Part shown: piece by piece, positions 34,741-45,838 of the stretch
How positions within the stretch are numbered: position 1 is the stretch's first letter
Layout: each line of letters starts with the position of its first letter
DNA from: Ilyonectria destructans
Lineage: Eukaryota; Ascomycota; Sordariomycetes; Hypocreales; Nectriaceae
NCBI GenBank assembly: GCA_020740775.1
Contig: JAHEWK010000006.1
Span: forward strand, 62,001-126,000
Direction of reading: 5' to 3'
Length of the DNA: 64,000 bases
The notes under the pieces: model-generated
The model's database searches: none
What the model was told of the DNA's origin: nothing
Seen by the model: the letters and a program-made list of their open reading frames with translations, nothing else
Program-made: the position numbers and the translations under genes

Positions 34741-37690
34741 GCAACGGATGGTGTTTCAGCTCAACCTTGCCGAGTCGAACGAGCATATTACCGCGAAGGG
34801 CTACTGTAGGTAATATCAATATGGTCGTCGCAGCGCCCTCGAGCGCAGCACCGACCATCACTATTAGTGTCTTACCGGACCCAGTCGCAAGGACGACGAT
34901 GACCTGCTCAGCCAGCCGCGGGCCCAACGTCGCCAGCATGCCATCACGCTGACAGGGTCGACGTAGCTGCAGCTCTGGGTCGTTATACAGCCCGCGAGCC
35001 ACTGCGGCAAGGCCGTCCTCCCTCGCCGCCGGCCTTGTGCGAAACCGCGCCTTCTTGTAAGTATTGAGCAACCCCTGCGCCTGTGTCTCTGATACCGTCT
35101 GTGGCTGCTTCCCCTGGAGAAGTTGATCGACCCGGAATAGGGTGCGCCAGCTCTGCGATGCCCGGTAGGCGCGATGGAGCAGGGTGCTTATTGTCAGCGT
35201 CGTACTGCCAGTATAGGCATGGTTGAATGTGCGGTAGCTGTGGTTGCTTATTCCGGCCAGGTCCGCGAGGGCCGCCTTATCCTCAACTTCCTCAGCCGCC
35301 GCGATCTCCTCCAGGTCGAAGTGGGCCCGCTTCTTAGCGCTGAACTTCTCGCGCGCAGGCCTTGCGAAGGCAGGATGAGACCGTCATGTCCCTCCAGACC
35401 TCGCCGTCCAGGCTCGACCACAGGTACGGCGACAGTAAGGCGCCGGGCTTGCTCTAGCGAAGGAAGACCTGATGCAGCGGCTGCATCAGAGCCAGATATA
35501 TCAAGAGCAGATCTCCAATGGCGCGGGGCAAGAAGCAGATGTTCTCCGTCTCGGCACCAACCTATTGCTGGCTCTTATAATACCGTATGTATACTATAAC
35601 TATCTTCTCCTATATTAATATGTATCGACGACGACCTATATTGGTATAGGTAATAGAAAGCAGCTCTAGCACCTACAATAGAGGAGCCAGCGGAATATAG
35701 ATAAATATCACTATCCGCTTTAAGAACTCTTATATATATGCCTTATAGCAGGCTATTGCCTTTAGATATAGGCATAACCCGCCACCTTAATCGGTCTGTA
35801 TATAGACTTCTTGCAGCTTAGCTCTCTCCTTAATATAGCAGAGTAGAATATACTGTATACTACTTAGAATCTTAGTATTTCTTTTATCTATTAGCTATAA
35901 GCTGCTATAGTTATTAAGGTTAAGGTTATTATATAGTCTTTACGCTTTAATTAGTATAATATTATTTATATTAAATAACAGCTTACTATATAAAAGTAAA
36001 TATACCTAATAAAACTCCAATATAACCAGCTGTAATATCTATTCTATATACAGCTTAATTCCCCTATAGTTAATTATCTGGCTGTTAAGAGACTAGTAAG
36101 CCTAATTCTTAGTGAAAGTGGTTTTAGAGGTAGCGAAAAAGTAGAGCTACTACTGCAGGATATAACTGAATAGTATCTCTACTATCTGCTGGAAGTACCT
36201 TTTATATATCTTCTCTAGAAGTTTAAGTATCCTATCCTTATCGTCCTGCTTATAGAAATATATAAAGTTAAACAGGATAAGCTGAGTGTGAGGGAATAAT
36301 TATATAACTTTTATACTTTATAAATAATCTCACTTTATAAATATTATATAAATAGCTTAAGTTAGAGCTTTCCTTAGGAATCTCTTTCTCTTCTTATAAA
36401 TAATTATTTTGCTCAAGTTATACTTAACCTTATTTATGCTCTTATCCTGTTATACTGAGCAGTTCAGGTAAGTGCGGATAAATTGCTATTAAAGTTCTCT
36501 GGCTTATACCAGACGCCCTACTTAAGCTGCTTACTATTCTTTGCCTCCTGCTATTTTAAGACCTTCTTCCGGCTGAGTATAGCGCAGAAGCTTAGTACTG
36601 TGGACTGAAACGGCCTGCTCCCGACCGTCTGGCAGATTAGGGCTATATAGAAGTTGCAAATAGCATACTTCAGCTCAGCATCACGCTCGTCGCTGTCTTT
36701 CTCTCTATTAGCTGGCTTTTCCTTCGCCCTCTCGTCTTACTCTTGTAGGGCGTCGATGATGCCTTATCTGGCCTGCTCCTGCTGAGGGGTTAGTTCGATG
36801 ACGTCCCGCGGCAACACTTAGTCCTCATTCTCCCTCGTAAAGTAGCCGTCCTCATAGAATACAACCCGATAATAGTAAATAAGAAGTTACTTTATCCTCT
36901 GGAAGTATGAGGTCAGCGAGGATTTATTCTTAAAACTGCAGAACCCGCCGGGCTTACTATTGCTCGAGCCGCCGGCATTATGAAACTCGTTCAACCTCTT
37001 GGCCTGCTGCTGTATCATCTTCCTCTTGAGTGACTTATTGCTGCAGAGCCTATATGCATCCCTAAGGGTGGCCTTAGCCGCAATAAGGATGCAGATAAGG
37101 TCCGAGTCGTTTTCCCCTTCGCCGCCACTGTCTCCATCTAGGAGCTTCTTTAGAGGCAGTAAGTATGACGACTGGATCTCGGCATCCCGGAGCTCCTGTA
37201 TGTAGGTAGGGAATCCGGTATGGACGAGCCACGGGACTCGGTCTGCTTATAACTCCTCGACGTCCTATACAGCCCCGGCGTTCTTATCCAGGTTGCGTGA
37301 TGTCTGGTTAATATCTGCCTTTAACCTATTAAATAGATTCCCCTCCTCCTGTGATAACGGCGGCGTGAGTAATCCAAGCACTGACGCCTCCCCTCTCGAC
37401 GCTGACGATGACGACGGACCCTCGATGATGAAGTAATCGATGCGGCCTTTTGCCGTGAAATACATCTGGAGCCTGCAGCCTCGCCAGAGGGGGACGGCCT
37501 TCTGGTGCTGCAAGGCCTTTATACTATATGCTGGTATGTACTGGTGTATCTTGGCGAGCCTCTATATGCAGTAGTTGCAGCTATTGTGCGTGCAGCAGTA
37601 ACCGGTAAAGACGGCGAGACCCTCGATCGGCCGGCAGGGTCTCGTTCTATCTGGCCTCTACTGCTGGAGCTTGTCTACTGGAATTAAATT
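34741..37690 (-). pseudogene. DUF3505-type RecQ-like helicase, broken and truncated
   Basis: Minus strand, starting near 37690. A poorly preserved zinc-finger-like region (GYCCTHNSCNYC) is followed by LWRGCRLQMYFTAKGRIDYF (about 37430-37490), a hallmark of fungal proteins that join a DUF3505/OrsD-like N-terminus to a RecQ-like helicase. Then come LVHTGFPTYIQELRDAEIQS and AKATLRDAYRLCSNKSLKRK (about 37010-37240). 35640-36560 is heavily mutated and AT-rich. The frame recovers from about 35570 with ISNHSYRTFNHAYTGSTTL. The helicase ATPase follows: QVIVVLATGSGKTLIVMVGA, Walker A at 34868-34888, and ILILPTVALRGNML. It stops within about 20 residues of that motif: the DEAH box and helicase C-domain are absent, so the gene is cut off near 34745. 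Related helicases are often subtelomeric or mobile-element linked. A LINE inserted next to its 5' end at about 37700. Confidence 0.7.
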
Positions 37691-37699
37691 GAATTGAAT

Positions 37700-40600
37700 T
37701 TATTAACGCCTGGCAGCTTAAACTGAAAGAGCTCTAATATTAATATATATATATATTGCTTAAATTATATCCTAATCTCCTTAAGCTAATACTATATTTT
37801 ATCTTACTTAATCTGTATTTTTATTTTCCTAAGTTTATACTGTATTATATATTACTTAAATTGTATTTTTATCCCCTTAAGCTTATTCTATATCTACTTC
37901 TTACTTTCTTATTTATTTTATCTCTAGCTGTAAATTTCTATAGTTTAATAGTATTATTAGTAAATTAGCTTAAAGGCTATTCCTTAAGTATTTAGTATTC
38001 TATTTATAGTAATTAAAGTAGTATCTATTACTTATAGTATAAAGTAAAAAATAATTAGGTTGGAAATAGAAAGTTAGTAGGTAGGTAGAGAGAGAGAATC
38101 TATATTTAAGCTTATCTTTTAAGTTAGTTTATATTTAGGTAGCCTATAGCTAATATAAACTGAATTATTACTTAAATAGCTTTTAAGTTTAGTATCTATT
38201 TTTAGTTATTAAAAGATAACTTCCCTTTAATATAAAAAGAAATATTACCTCTTTAGATATTTATATATTAAAGTATTTTTATATAGTATACTATCTATTT
38301 TTAGTATTAAAAGAGAAAGTACTTAACTATCTCTTTTATTTATCTATAGTTATATCTATTTAATAATACTACTTTAATATAAAAAAGATATATATTTAAT
38401 CTTACTATATCTATTTTTAGCTGAATAAGTATACTTACTTTCTTTTATAATAGCAAGTTATAGAGTTATTTTATATATTTATCTAGTAGTAGTATATTAA
38501 TTTACTTAAAGTATCTTCTAACTTTTTTTAGTAGTATTCTATTAATATTAACTTTTAATTATATAATACTAAGTATTATTAATTATATACTAAAGAATTA
38601 CTTTTAAGGGATAGCTCTCTATTATATTACCTTTTAAGTTTTATTTTTAGTAATCTTTAGAAGCTTATTCTTACTGCTATAAAGTAATTATAGAACCCTA
38701 AATATATTTCTATTCTTCTAAAGCTTTTTTAATAAATTATAAATATAGTATATATACTCTTAATCTAACTGCTAATAGTATTATTTAACTGTAAGTCTAG
38801 CAGCTTTATTACTTATAATCAGTATAATACTATAGTATTAAAACTTTAATATAATTTGCTTTAGGGTATATATTATTACTATAAGCTCTCTACTATATAG
38901 ATTTTATTTTATTCTTATATTAAGAGTAAATAAGAAAGTCTTAAGCTTTAGCCTACTTTATACTAATATTAATATCTAGATTAATCTATTAATACCTACT
39001 ATACTATTTTAAGTAGAGCTACTTACTATAATATATAAGCTTAATTTACTTTTACCTCTCTTATTATTACTTTATTAGTAATAACTTTTACTTATTCTTT
39101 TTATAATATTAATATAAGTAGTTAGATAGTTTCTAGCTACTCTATTAGAATATCTCTAAGTATTATTACTATTTAGTAGAGTAATAATTAGTATAATATT
39201 TTAAATCTTTATATATAAGAGGTTAATTTATAAAGAGAGTTAATATTAAATAATATATAGATATCTATCTATATCTTAATTACCCTCTTTTAAAACTGTT
39301 ACTATACTGAAGTAATATAGGCCTCTACTTTTATTATACTTATTGCTATAATACTAAATATTCTAATAATTACCTATACTCCTACTTTTTACACTCTATT
39401 AATTAGTTCTATAAGTCTATTTATAAATCTATATATCTATATATTTAAAGTATAGTCTACTATTAGAGCTATAGTAGATATAAATAGTTATCTTACTGTT
39501 ACTAATAATAGGCTTCTTAACCTCTTTAATTCTATTACTGCTATTAATCCCTTAAAAGCTACTCTAGTAATATATTTCTTATACTTAAGCTCAGTATTTA
39601 TAATAACTTCCAGAATCTTAATATAGTATTTCAGTTAGATTATTTATTCTTTAATTATAAATATCTTAAAGTTAAACTTATAATTCTTCTGGATAAAATA
39701 TATAATTACTATCTTATTTACCTTAAATATTATACTGCTCCTCCTCTTTCAGTTTAATATATCCTTAATAATTAATTTAACTTTCTTATAGTTACTTTAT
39801 ACTATTAGACTTAAGATTCAAACTGTAAAATTATCTATAAATATAATTACCTCTTTATTACTATTAATCTGCTGCTATATTAAATCTATATTAAAAAAAA
39901 GAAATAGAATTAAAAATAGAGAAGAATCTTATAGAAAGCCAGCTTATAGTAATTCTTAATCCTTTAATAACTTACTATTAACTTAAATTATTACTATACA
40001 GTTTAAGTAAAATATCTTAATCTATTAAAGTAGCTTCTTTAAAATACTATATATTTTTATTCTTTAAAGCAGTTTTTTCTTATATACTCTATTATAAGCT
40101 TCTTTAATATTAAAACTAATAAGATTTATAATAAGTTAATATTATTAAGTAATATAGATCTATTTCTATAAAAGCAGAAGTATTTATTCTGCTAATTGCT
40201 ATCTATAGGCCCTAAAGTAATTTATTAAAAGTAAATTATATACTTCTACAGTATATAAGATTCTTTTAGCTACTACTAATTTTAAAATCTTACTGAGGGT
40301 AATAAGTAGTAAAATTAGCTGTTAGATTCTTACTATTATATAATTCTCTTTATTAAACTTTTTAAGTAGTATAATCTTTATATATCTCTATTAGTTAAAT
40401 AGTATTACCTCCTCTAAAGATACTTAGAAAATAGCTATTACTTAATATTTAACTACTAACTATATCTATTTCTATATAATTACTAGTAATCTATCTTCCT
40501 TAGGTGCCTTTTAAGATTTTACTGTAAATAGTTACTATTCTACCTCCTTTAGTATAATCTTAAGTATTACTATAAAAGCTCTTTAAGCTTTTATCTTTAA

Positions 40601-43090
40601 TATTATTCAGTAGGAGAGAAAAAAACTGAAATAGTAGCTTTTTAGCTTATTTCTAGTAGTTAGTTATAATTAATCTATTTATTCTAACTAATTATAGAAC
40701 TTTACTGAATACTATATTATCTTTAGACTTTAAGTATTTAGCTGCTATTTAAATATTATTATTATCCGCTAGAAACTTATTTTAATACTTCTTCTTTTAT
40801 TACCTAATAGTATTATAGTACTATTTTATAGTTTTTTTTACTATCTTTTTTAATTCTATTTTAATTTGCTCTATTTATCTTTCAGCCTGAGTATAGTTCC
40901 TTCAGTATATATATATTTAATAAAGCTATATCAGATTTATTATCTACTACTATTTAGTATATAGTAACAGCTTAGCTCTTAATATTAGGTAATAAACTGC
41001 CTTTATAACTACTAATATTAATCTATTATTCTTCTTTTATACTATACCTTCTAATAGTATATTCTTCAGTATACTTATTATTTTTATATTAATTTCTTTT
41101 TAAGGTATATTCTTCAGGAGAAGTTAGTCCTGCTATTTTAAGTTAAAAACCGAAATATTAAAGACTATATTAATTGCCTAATAATTCAAGCTATACTTTA
41201 TTCTGTATATTATATATTTAACAGTTAAAGCTATTAACTCTTCTATAGCTAGAACTAAGTTAACTATTATTTTAAAGTCTCTACCACTCTATATCTTTAT
41301 TTCTCTAGAGAGTAAGCTAGTAAGGCTAAACTTATTTATAAGGTTAATAATTTAATCTGCTTCTCTCTATCTTACTAAAGAAATATTATCTCCTTTCTAT
41401 AGCTAGTTATACTAATTAAAGTCTCTAATAACTATTATATCTATAAGCCTACCAGCTTTTCTTCTTATATCTATAATAACCTAATATAAAGTATTACAGG
41501 TATCTTATAGAGCCTAAGTATCCCCTCCCGATATATAAGTTAATACTATTAGAACTAGCTACTTAGGGAGATATATAATAGCTGCTATTATATCCAGTAA
41601 TACTATTAGTATCTACTCTACCTCTATATTCTTATTTATCTATAATATACTCTAGGTTATCTATCTGCTATTCCTCCAAATTATAGAGACTAATTTAATC
41701 TATTTAAAGTACCCTATAGGGGTTATTAGTAGTTTATTATTTCTTTTCTATACTTATAGTTCTTAAATTACTATAACTATAAAATCTTAAAGTTACTTAT
41801 TATTTATTAGGCTCTTATATACTATATTCTATTTTCTTATATTCAGTTAGAATATCTAAAATATCTTACTTATACTGCTTAAAGTAGAGTTTTAAGTAGC
41901 TTCTACTAAATAACTTATATAGCCTACTATAGAATATATACTTAGGTATCTATATTTAGTACTTACTATAATAATAGCCTTTAGTAGTGTATTTTATATA
42001 TATCTAATTCTTACTGTATAAGAATACCTTATAGCTAAACTTCTAGTAGTTATAGTATTATATCAGTTTAATTTTCTACTTAAAGGCCTTAGTATATATT
42101 AATTTACCTACTATAAGAAAGTAGTATTTCTATAGAAGTTTTATAATATTACTATTTTTAGTAAGATATATTATTATAGATTTATATATCTTTATATTAT
42201 TCTTTTAACTTAATTAGACTATTTTAGTAATTTAAATTTTATTCTTTTAGCTTAAGATTTCTATTACTCTAAAAAGAATCTTACTATTTTAATTAAGAAT
42301 AGCAGTATAATTAATATTATTAACTTTAACTGAATATAATTAGTCTTAAAGAACTCTTATATTTAGAGCTTTTTTAGCCTTAATAATAATTATAATTATC
42401 TTTAATTCTTTTTTATTTCTACTAATAACCCTTAGGTAGTAGGTATTTTATCTATCTCTAGTTATTATAATATATTACTAACTAAATTAGTTACTAGATA
42501 TTTATATTTTCTATTTAATAATTCTATAAAGTACTATTAGTATAGTATCTCTAATATAATTATTAGATACTCTAAATATATTTACTATATAGAATATTAA
42601 CTTTAAAATTACTAATTAAACTATAAGTAGAGCTTAAATAGTAATACTAATAGATATTATTTTAATAGTATCTATATATATCTAGCTAGATAATTATACT
42701 ATATAAGTATTATTTATAATATCTAGCTGTAATTAAGTTTACTCTAATTTACTATAAATCTAAATAAGCTACTTTTAAACTTATAATAATTCTTATACTA
42801 TTTAAATTATAATTTTAATAACTTCTTTAGCTATATAGTTACTAAATTTTATAAATTTAAGCTAAAACTCTATCTTTATTATTTCTATTCTTATATTAAA
42901 ATCTTATTCTAAAAGTTATTTTAAACTTTAAATTACCTCTATTATACTACTAGCTGCCTTAAGTATAGTCTTTTTCTTAATTCTAATATAACTTAAAGCT
43001 CTCTTACTACTCTTATCTTCCTACTATTCTCTATTACTATTTTACTACTTAAATTCTAATACCCTTATTATTCTAGTCCTTTTATACAGG
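37700..43090 (-). mobile_element. Tad1-type LINE retrotransposon, RIP-degraded
   Basis: The minus-strand element lies between the helicase relic and unique sequence. Near its 5' end (right) a gag-like ORF1 shows zinc knuckles around 42020-42130 (a mutated CYNCxxxxHK...CxxC...H...C set), collinear with those of the plus-strand LINE at 61051-61160. The ORF2 reverse transcriptase shows NLISFNIKEAYN at 40091-40135 (for LLSFDVKGAFN) and IIFIDNFTV at 39820-39849 (for the catalytic FVDDYTA box, with one Asp changed to Asn). Its right edge at about 43085 aligns with the less mutated start of the other LINE's ORF1. The left (3') end lies in TA-rich simple sequence at about 37700-37760. Target duplications were not resolved. 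Stops throughout mean it is dead. Confidence 0.78.
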
Positions 43091-43399
43091 GGATAATAAT
43101 ATCCCCCGCCCAGAATATCCAGTTTGCCTTCTATAATAATAATAACATCTAAAGCGGGGTTCGCAACACCAGATATCCGCTAAAGGCCTGAATCTCCGCC
43201 AAGTGGCTACTGGGTATTTCAAAAGTAATAAAAAAGATAAATACTAAGATTTCGAGAAGTATCGATTCCCCCGTAATATTCGTGATCTCGCTTTTCAGGT
43301 TGAATTCTGTTCCCCTCGTAGTAGTGATCGTCGATTCTTATCTATAGTGGTATGTTCACCCCGAATACTGACTTTTCTGCATATGAACTTCAATCTCAC
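43091..43399. other. Unique sequence containing one copy of a dispersed repeat
   Basis: This lies between the LINE 5' end and the thioesterase pseudogene. It contains, at about 43159-43260, a repeat also present at 56900-57000 (described separately). No gene was seen. Confidence 0.45.
43159..43260 (+). repeat. Dispersed repeat, copy 1
   Basis: GCGGGGTTCGC-ACACCAGA, then AAGGCCTGAATCTCCGCCAA and TATTTCAAAAG recur near 56900 with only a few differences, mostly transitions (this copy is the more mutated). Neither copy contains a gene. They may be ends of a small DNA transposon. Confidence 0.6.
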
Positions 43400-43410
43400 A
43401 TTGAAACTAG

Positions 43411-43976
43411 GCAGCTCTTGGCGGTGATGTCAACACCCTGCTCCACCAGGAGGATGCCGAAGGCATCAAACTCAGCCAGAAGCACTTCCACAAGCTCGTA
43501 CAAGAGGAGATCGACTCCGGCATTCCTACAGACCGCATCGTTATTGGTGGCTTCTCCCAGGGCGGGTGCCATGTCTCTCCTTTCCGGTCTGACCTTCAAG
43601 GCCAAACTTGCCGGTATTATCGGCCTCTCCACCTGGCTTGTTCTCTCTCAGAACTTCCTTGACATGATCTCACCTACCGACGCGAACCGCCAGACGCCCG
43701 TCATCATGTTCCACGGTGACGAGGACCCTATGGTGCCTACGAACCGAGCCAAGCGTAATGCGGAGGGGCTTACAGAGTTGGGATATGATGTGACCTGGAA
43801 AACATGCCCGTAAGTGCTGCCGAATTAGAAGACTCGAGCTATAGGACATATTAGGCTTGCATTTCTATCTAGCGGCATGGGTCACTCTGTTTGCCTGGAG
43901 GAGTTAGATGATGTGGAGGCCTTTTTGAGGGCGCGACTTCCTCCTAATACAGGCAAGGAGGATGAGCGACGGTAGG
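43411..43976 (+). pseudogene. Acyl-protein thioesterase 1-like (lysophospholipase) pseudogene
   Basis: The family removes palmitate from cysteines of cytosolic and membrane-associated proteins using a Ser-Asp-His triad. From 43411 the frame reads GGDVNTLLHQEDAEGIKLSQ, then DRIVIGGFSQGG with the nucleophile Ser in GFSQG (43552-43566). One extra base (T at about 43567) shifts the frame just after it. The next frame continues AMSLLSGLTFKAKLAGIIGL, then VIMFHGDEDPMVPT (acid) and YDVTWKTCP. A 63-bp intron (GTAAGT...TCTAG, 43810-43872) joins to GMGHSVCLEELDDVEAFLRA with the catalytic His, and the stop is at 43974-43976. The N-terminal third of the family's usual length of about 230 residues is missing, with a TAG at 43408. 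The triad is intact but split across frames, so it is a truncated, frameshifted copy. Confidence 0.85.
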
Positions 43977-45291
43977 ACGAATGAGATGCGATTTTTGGAG
44001 TGGCGCGTTGTGGGGGTGGTTCGTTGTTGGGTGGGTTGACTTAACCCAGAAATTGCTTCCCACTGCTCCTAAGATTAGCATCGCTAACTTTGGAAAATGA
44101 CCATCTAAGACAGGGTTAAGGAAGATGAGATAATGGAGGCTATGGCTATTTCTAGTCTGAAACACATCCAATGAATCTAACAGAGCTATGTACGAGGGCC
44201 TCACAAAACGACCTTTCACTTTTGGAACAGGTCGTTTTCTGGGTCGTCACGAAGAGGAGGGGGCCCCAATTCATGACCCACAGAGAGAAATGGTTCCAGA
44301 ACTGGGTCCAGAGATAAAGGATGCTAAAATCCGGCCCAAACCAGCTCATTTACCGTATGCCGTTAGCTAAGAATATTCACATCTTTTTGGTTTCCGTTTT
44401 TCCTTCCCAAACCGTCAGAGTGTCATTGCTTTCGATTAGTTGTGAACTCAAGATGTCTCTGAAGCTGCTAACTTAGTGATGGCGTAGATATATAAGCTCT
44501 TGTGGCTTTCCCAGCCGTTCGTACAGGCTAGAGATGACTCATGAGTGTTTTATTTAAGTCGCTTCAAGGGACGAGTCTTACTTACAGTAATCGAATTGTA
44601 ACTGCGCTTCATATATAAACGTTAAATCCCTGCAGCCAGGACAATAACACCCAGAAGTTTATATTGAACGAAGGGAGAAACGCACGTCAGGAAGTTTAAG
44701 CAGGATTCAACCAGCAAGACAGTGCGCATTCCTGGAAGCTACTCTGCCTCATTATTCTAAGGTAATGGGTACTAACCTGACTGAACAGTGACTTATCTAC
44801 AGTATAACGTGATTATAATGCAAGGCAAGGCAAGAACAGGGAAATTATAAGAAAAGAAAAATACACGAACGGAAAAGAAATCAAATGATCACGATTCACA
44901 GCACGCAATTTGGAAGCATACTGTTTGTAGCCAGAGCGGCAGTGCTACCCGCGTATGACCTATGAGAACTGCATCACTAGTACATGACCTGAACGGCAGC
45001 CAATAGCGACCGTCGATCCCACTACAGCCGATTCCGACGCTCGGTACTCTAGAGGTAGCCAAAGCTGACCCTCCCCATTTTTCACAACCCATATACCGTC
45101 AGTGCTTATACCATAGCCACAGTAGCTAACGTGTTATAAAGAAGCCTGAGTCAGTTAAGTTTCAACAGACGGTAGATCCAGGTTCAGAACTCCGATACCA
45201 TCTAATCTGTGGAGCTAGCTTAGGCTTGGTGGTGATGGCAGAAAGCTAAAAAGGGAAAGGACAGCGGGTACATGTATATTAGTGTGATTTA
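43977..45291. other. Unique intergenic region, no recognised gene
   Basis: Balanced composition with no RIP signature. Small frames (plus 44188-44370, minus 44889-45092) show no family features. A 7-bp inverted pair ACGACCT/AGGTCGT lies at about 44210-44240. The region ends at the solo copia LTR. Confidence 0.45.
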
Positions 45292-45562
45292 TGTTGGATA
45301 CGCAATTTGCTGCATGCAATAGCAGAAGTGATTAATCAAATAATATAAATTGATGTGATTGTCCTTGCATTGATTGAGGGTTACAGGGGCCCTTTTTTAT
45401 ACTCAAAGGGATCTAGATCAGGGTGTCAAAGGGAGACGGATCCGGCGTTGTTATAATGCCGGATCCGGCTTATTACCTGATCCGGCGTTCCGCATCCAGT
45501 GTTCCGGATCAGGCAGTCCGGATCAGGCATGTTATGCCGCCACACGAGGTCTCAATCCAACA
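45292..45562 (-). repeat. Solo copia LTR with target duplication
   Basis: A 271-bp LTR (plus-strand ends TGTTGGAT...ATCCAACA) is bounded by a perfect 5-bp duplication, ATTTA (45287-45291 and 45563-45567). It has no internal sequence, so it is the product of LTR-LTR recombination of an earlier element in minus orientation. It is the least mutated of the five LTR copies here. It contains several GATCCGG/CCGGATC motifs, including a hairpin GGATCCGGC-11 bp-GCCGGATCC. Confidence 0.85.
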
Positions 45563-45568
45563 ATTTAC

Positions 45569-45838
45569 TGTTGGATACGCAATTTGCTGTATGCAATATC
45601 AGAGATAATTGATCAAATGATGTAAATTGATATGTTCTTCCTGCATTGATTGAGGGTTACAGAGGCCCTATTTTATACTCAAAGGGATCTAGATTAGGGT
45701 GTTAAAGGGAGACAGATCCGGCGTTATTATAATGCCGGATCCGGCTTATTATCTGATCCGGCGTTCCGCATCCGGCGTTCCGGATCAGGCAGTCTGGATC
45801 AGGCATATTATGCCGCTATATAAGGTCTCAATCTAACA
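45569..45838 (-). repeat. Left copia element, 3' LTR
   Basis: 270 bp. It begins one base after the ATTTA duplication of the solo LTR. It is much less mutated than the element's other LTR (50892-51161), which shares its changes instead with 51171-51440. Confidence 0.87.

Noticed and set aside
37756..37968. Plus-strand frame with a repeating Leu/Tyr/Phe pattern
   Set aside because: It lies in simple AT-rich sequence at the 3' end of the minus-strand LINE, so the apparent hydrophobic repeat is a compositional artefact.
45374..45625. Plus-strand frames through the solo LTR
   Set aside because: They read through repeated CCGGATC motifs of the LTR and its neighbour and are not a gene.
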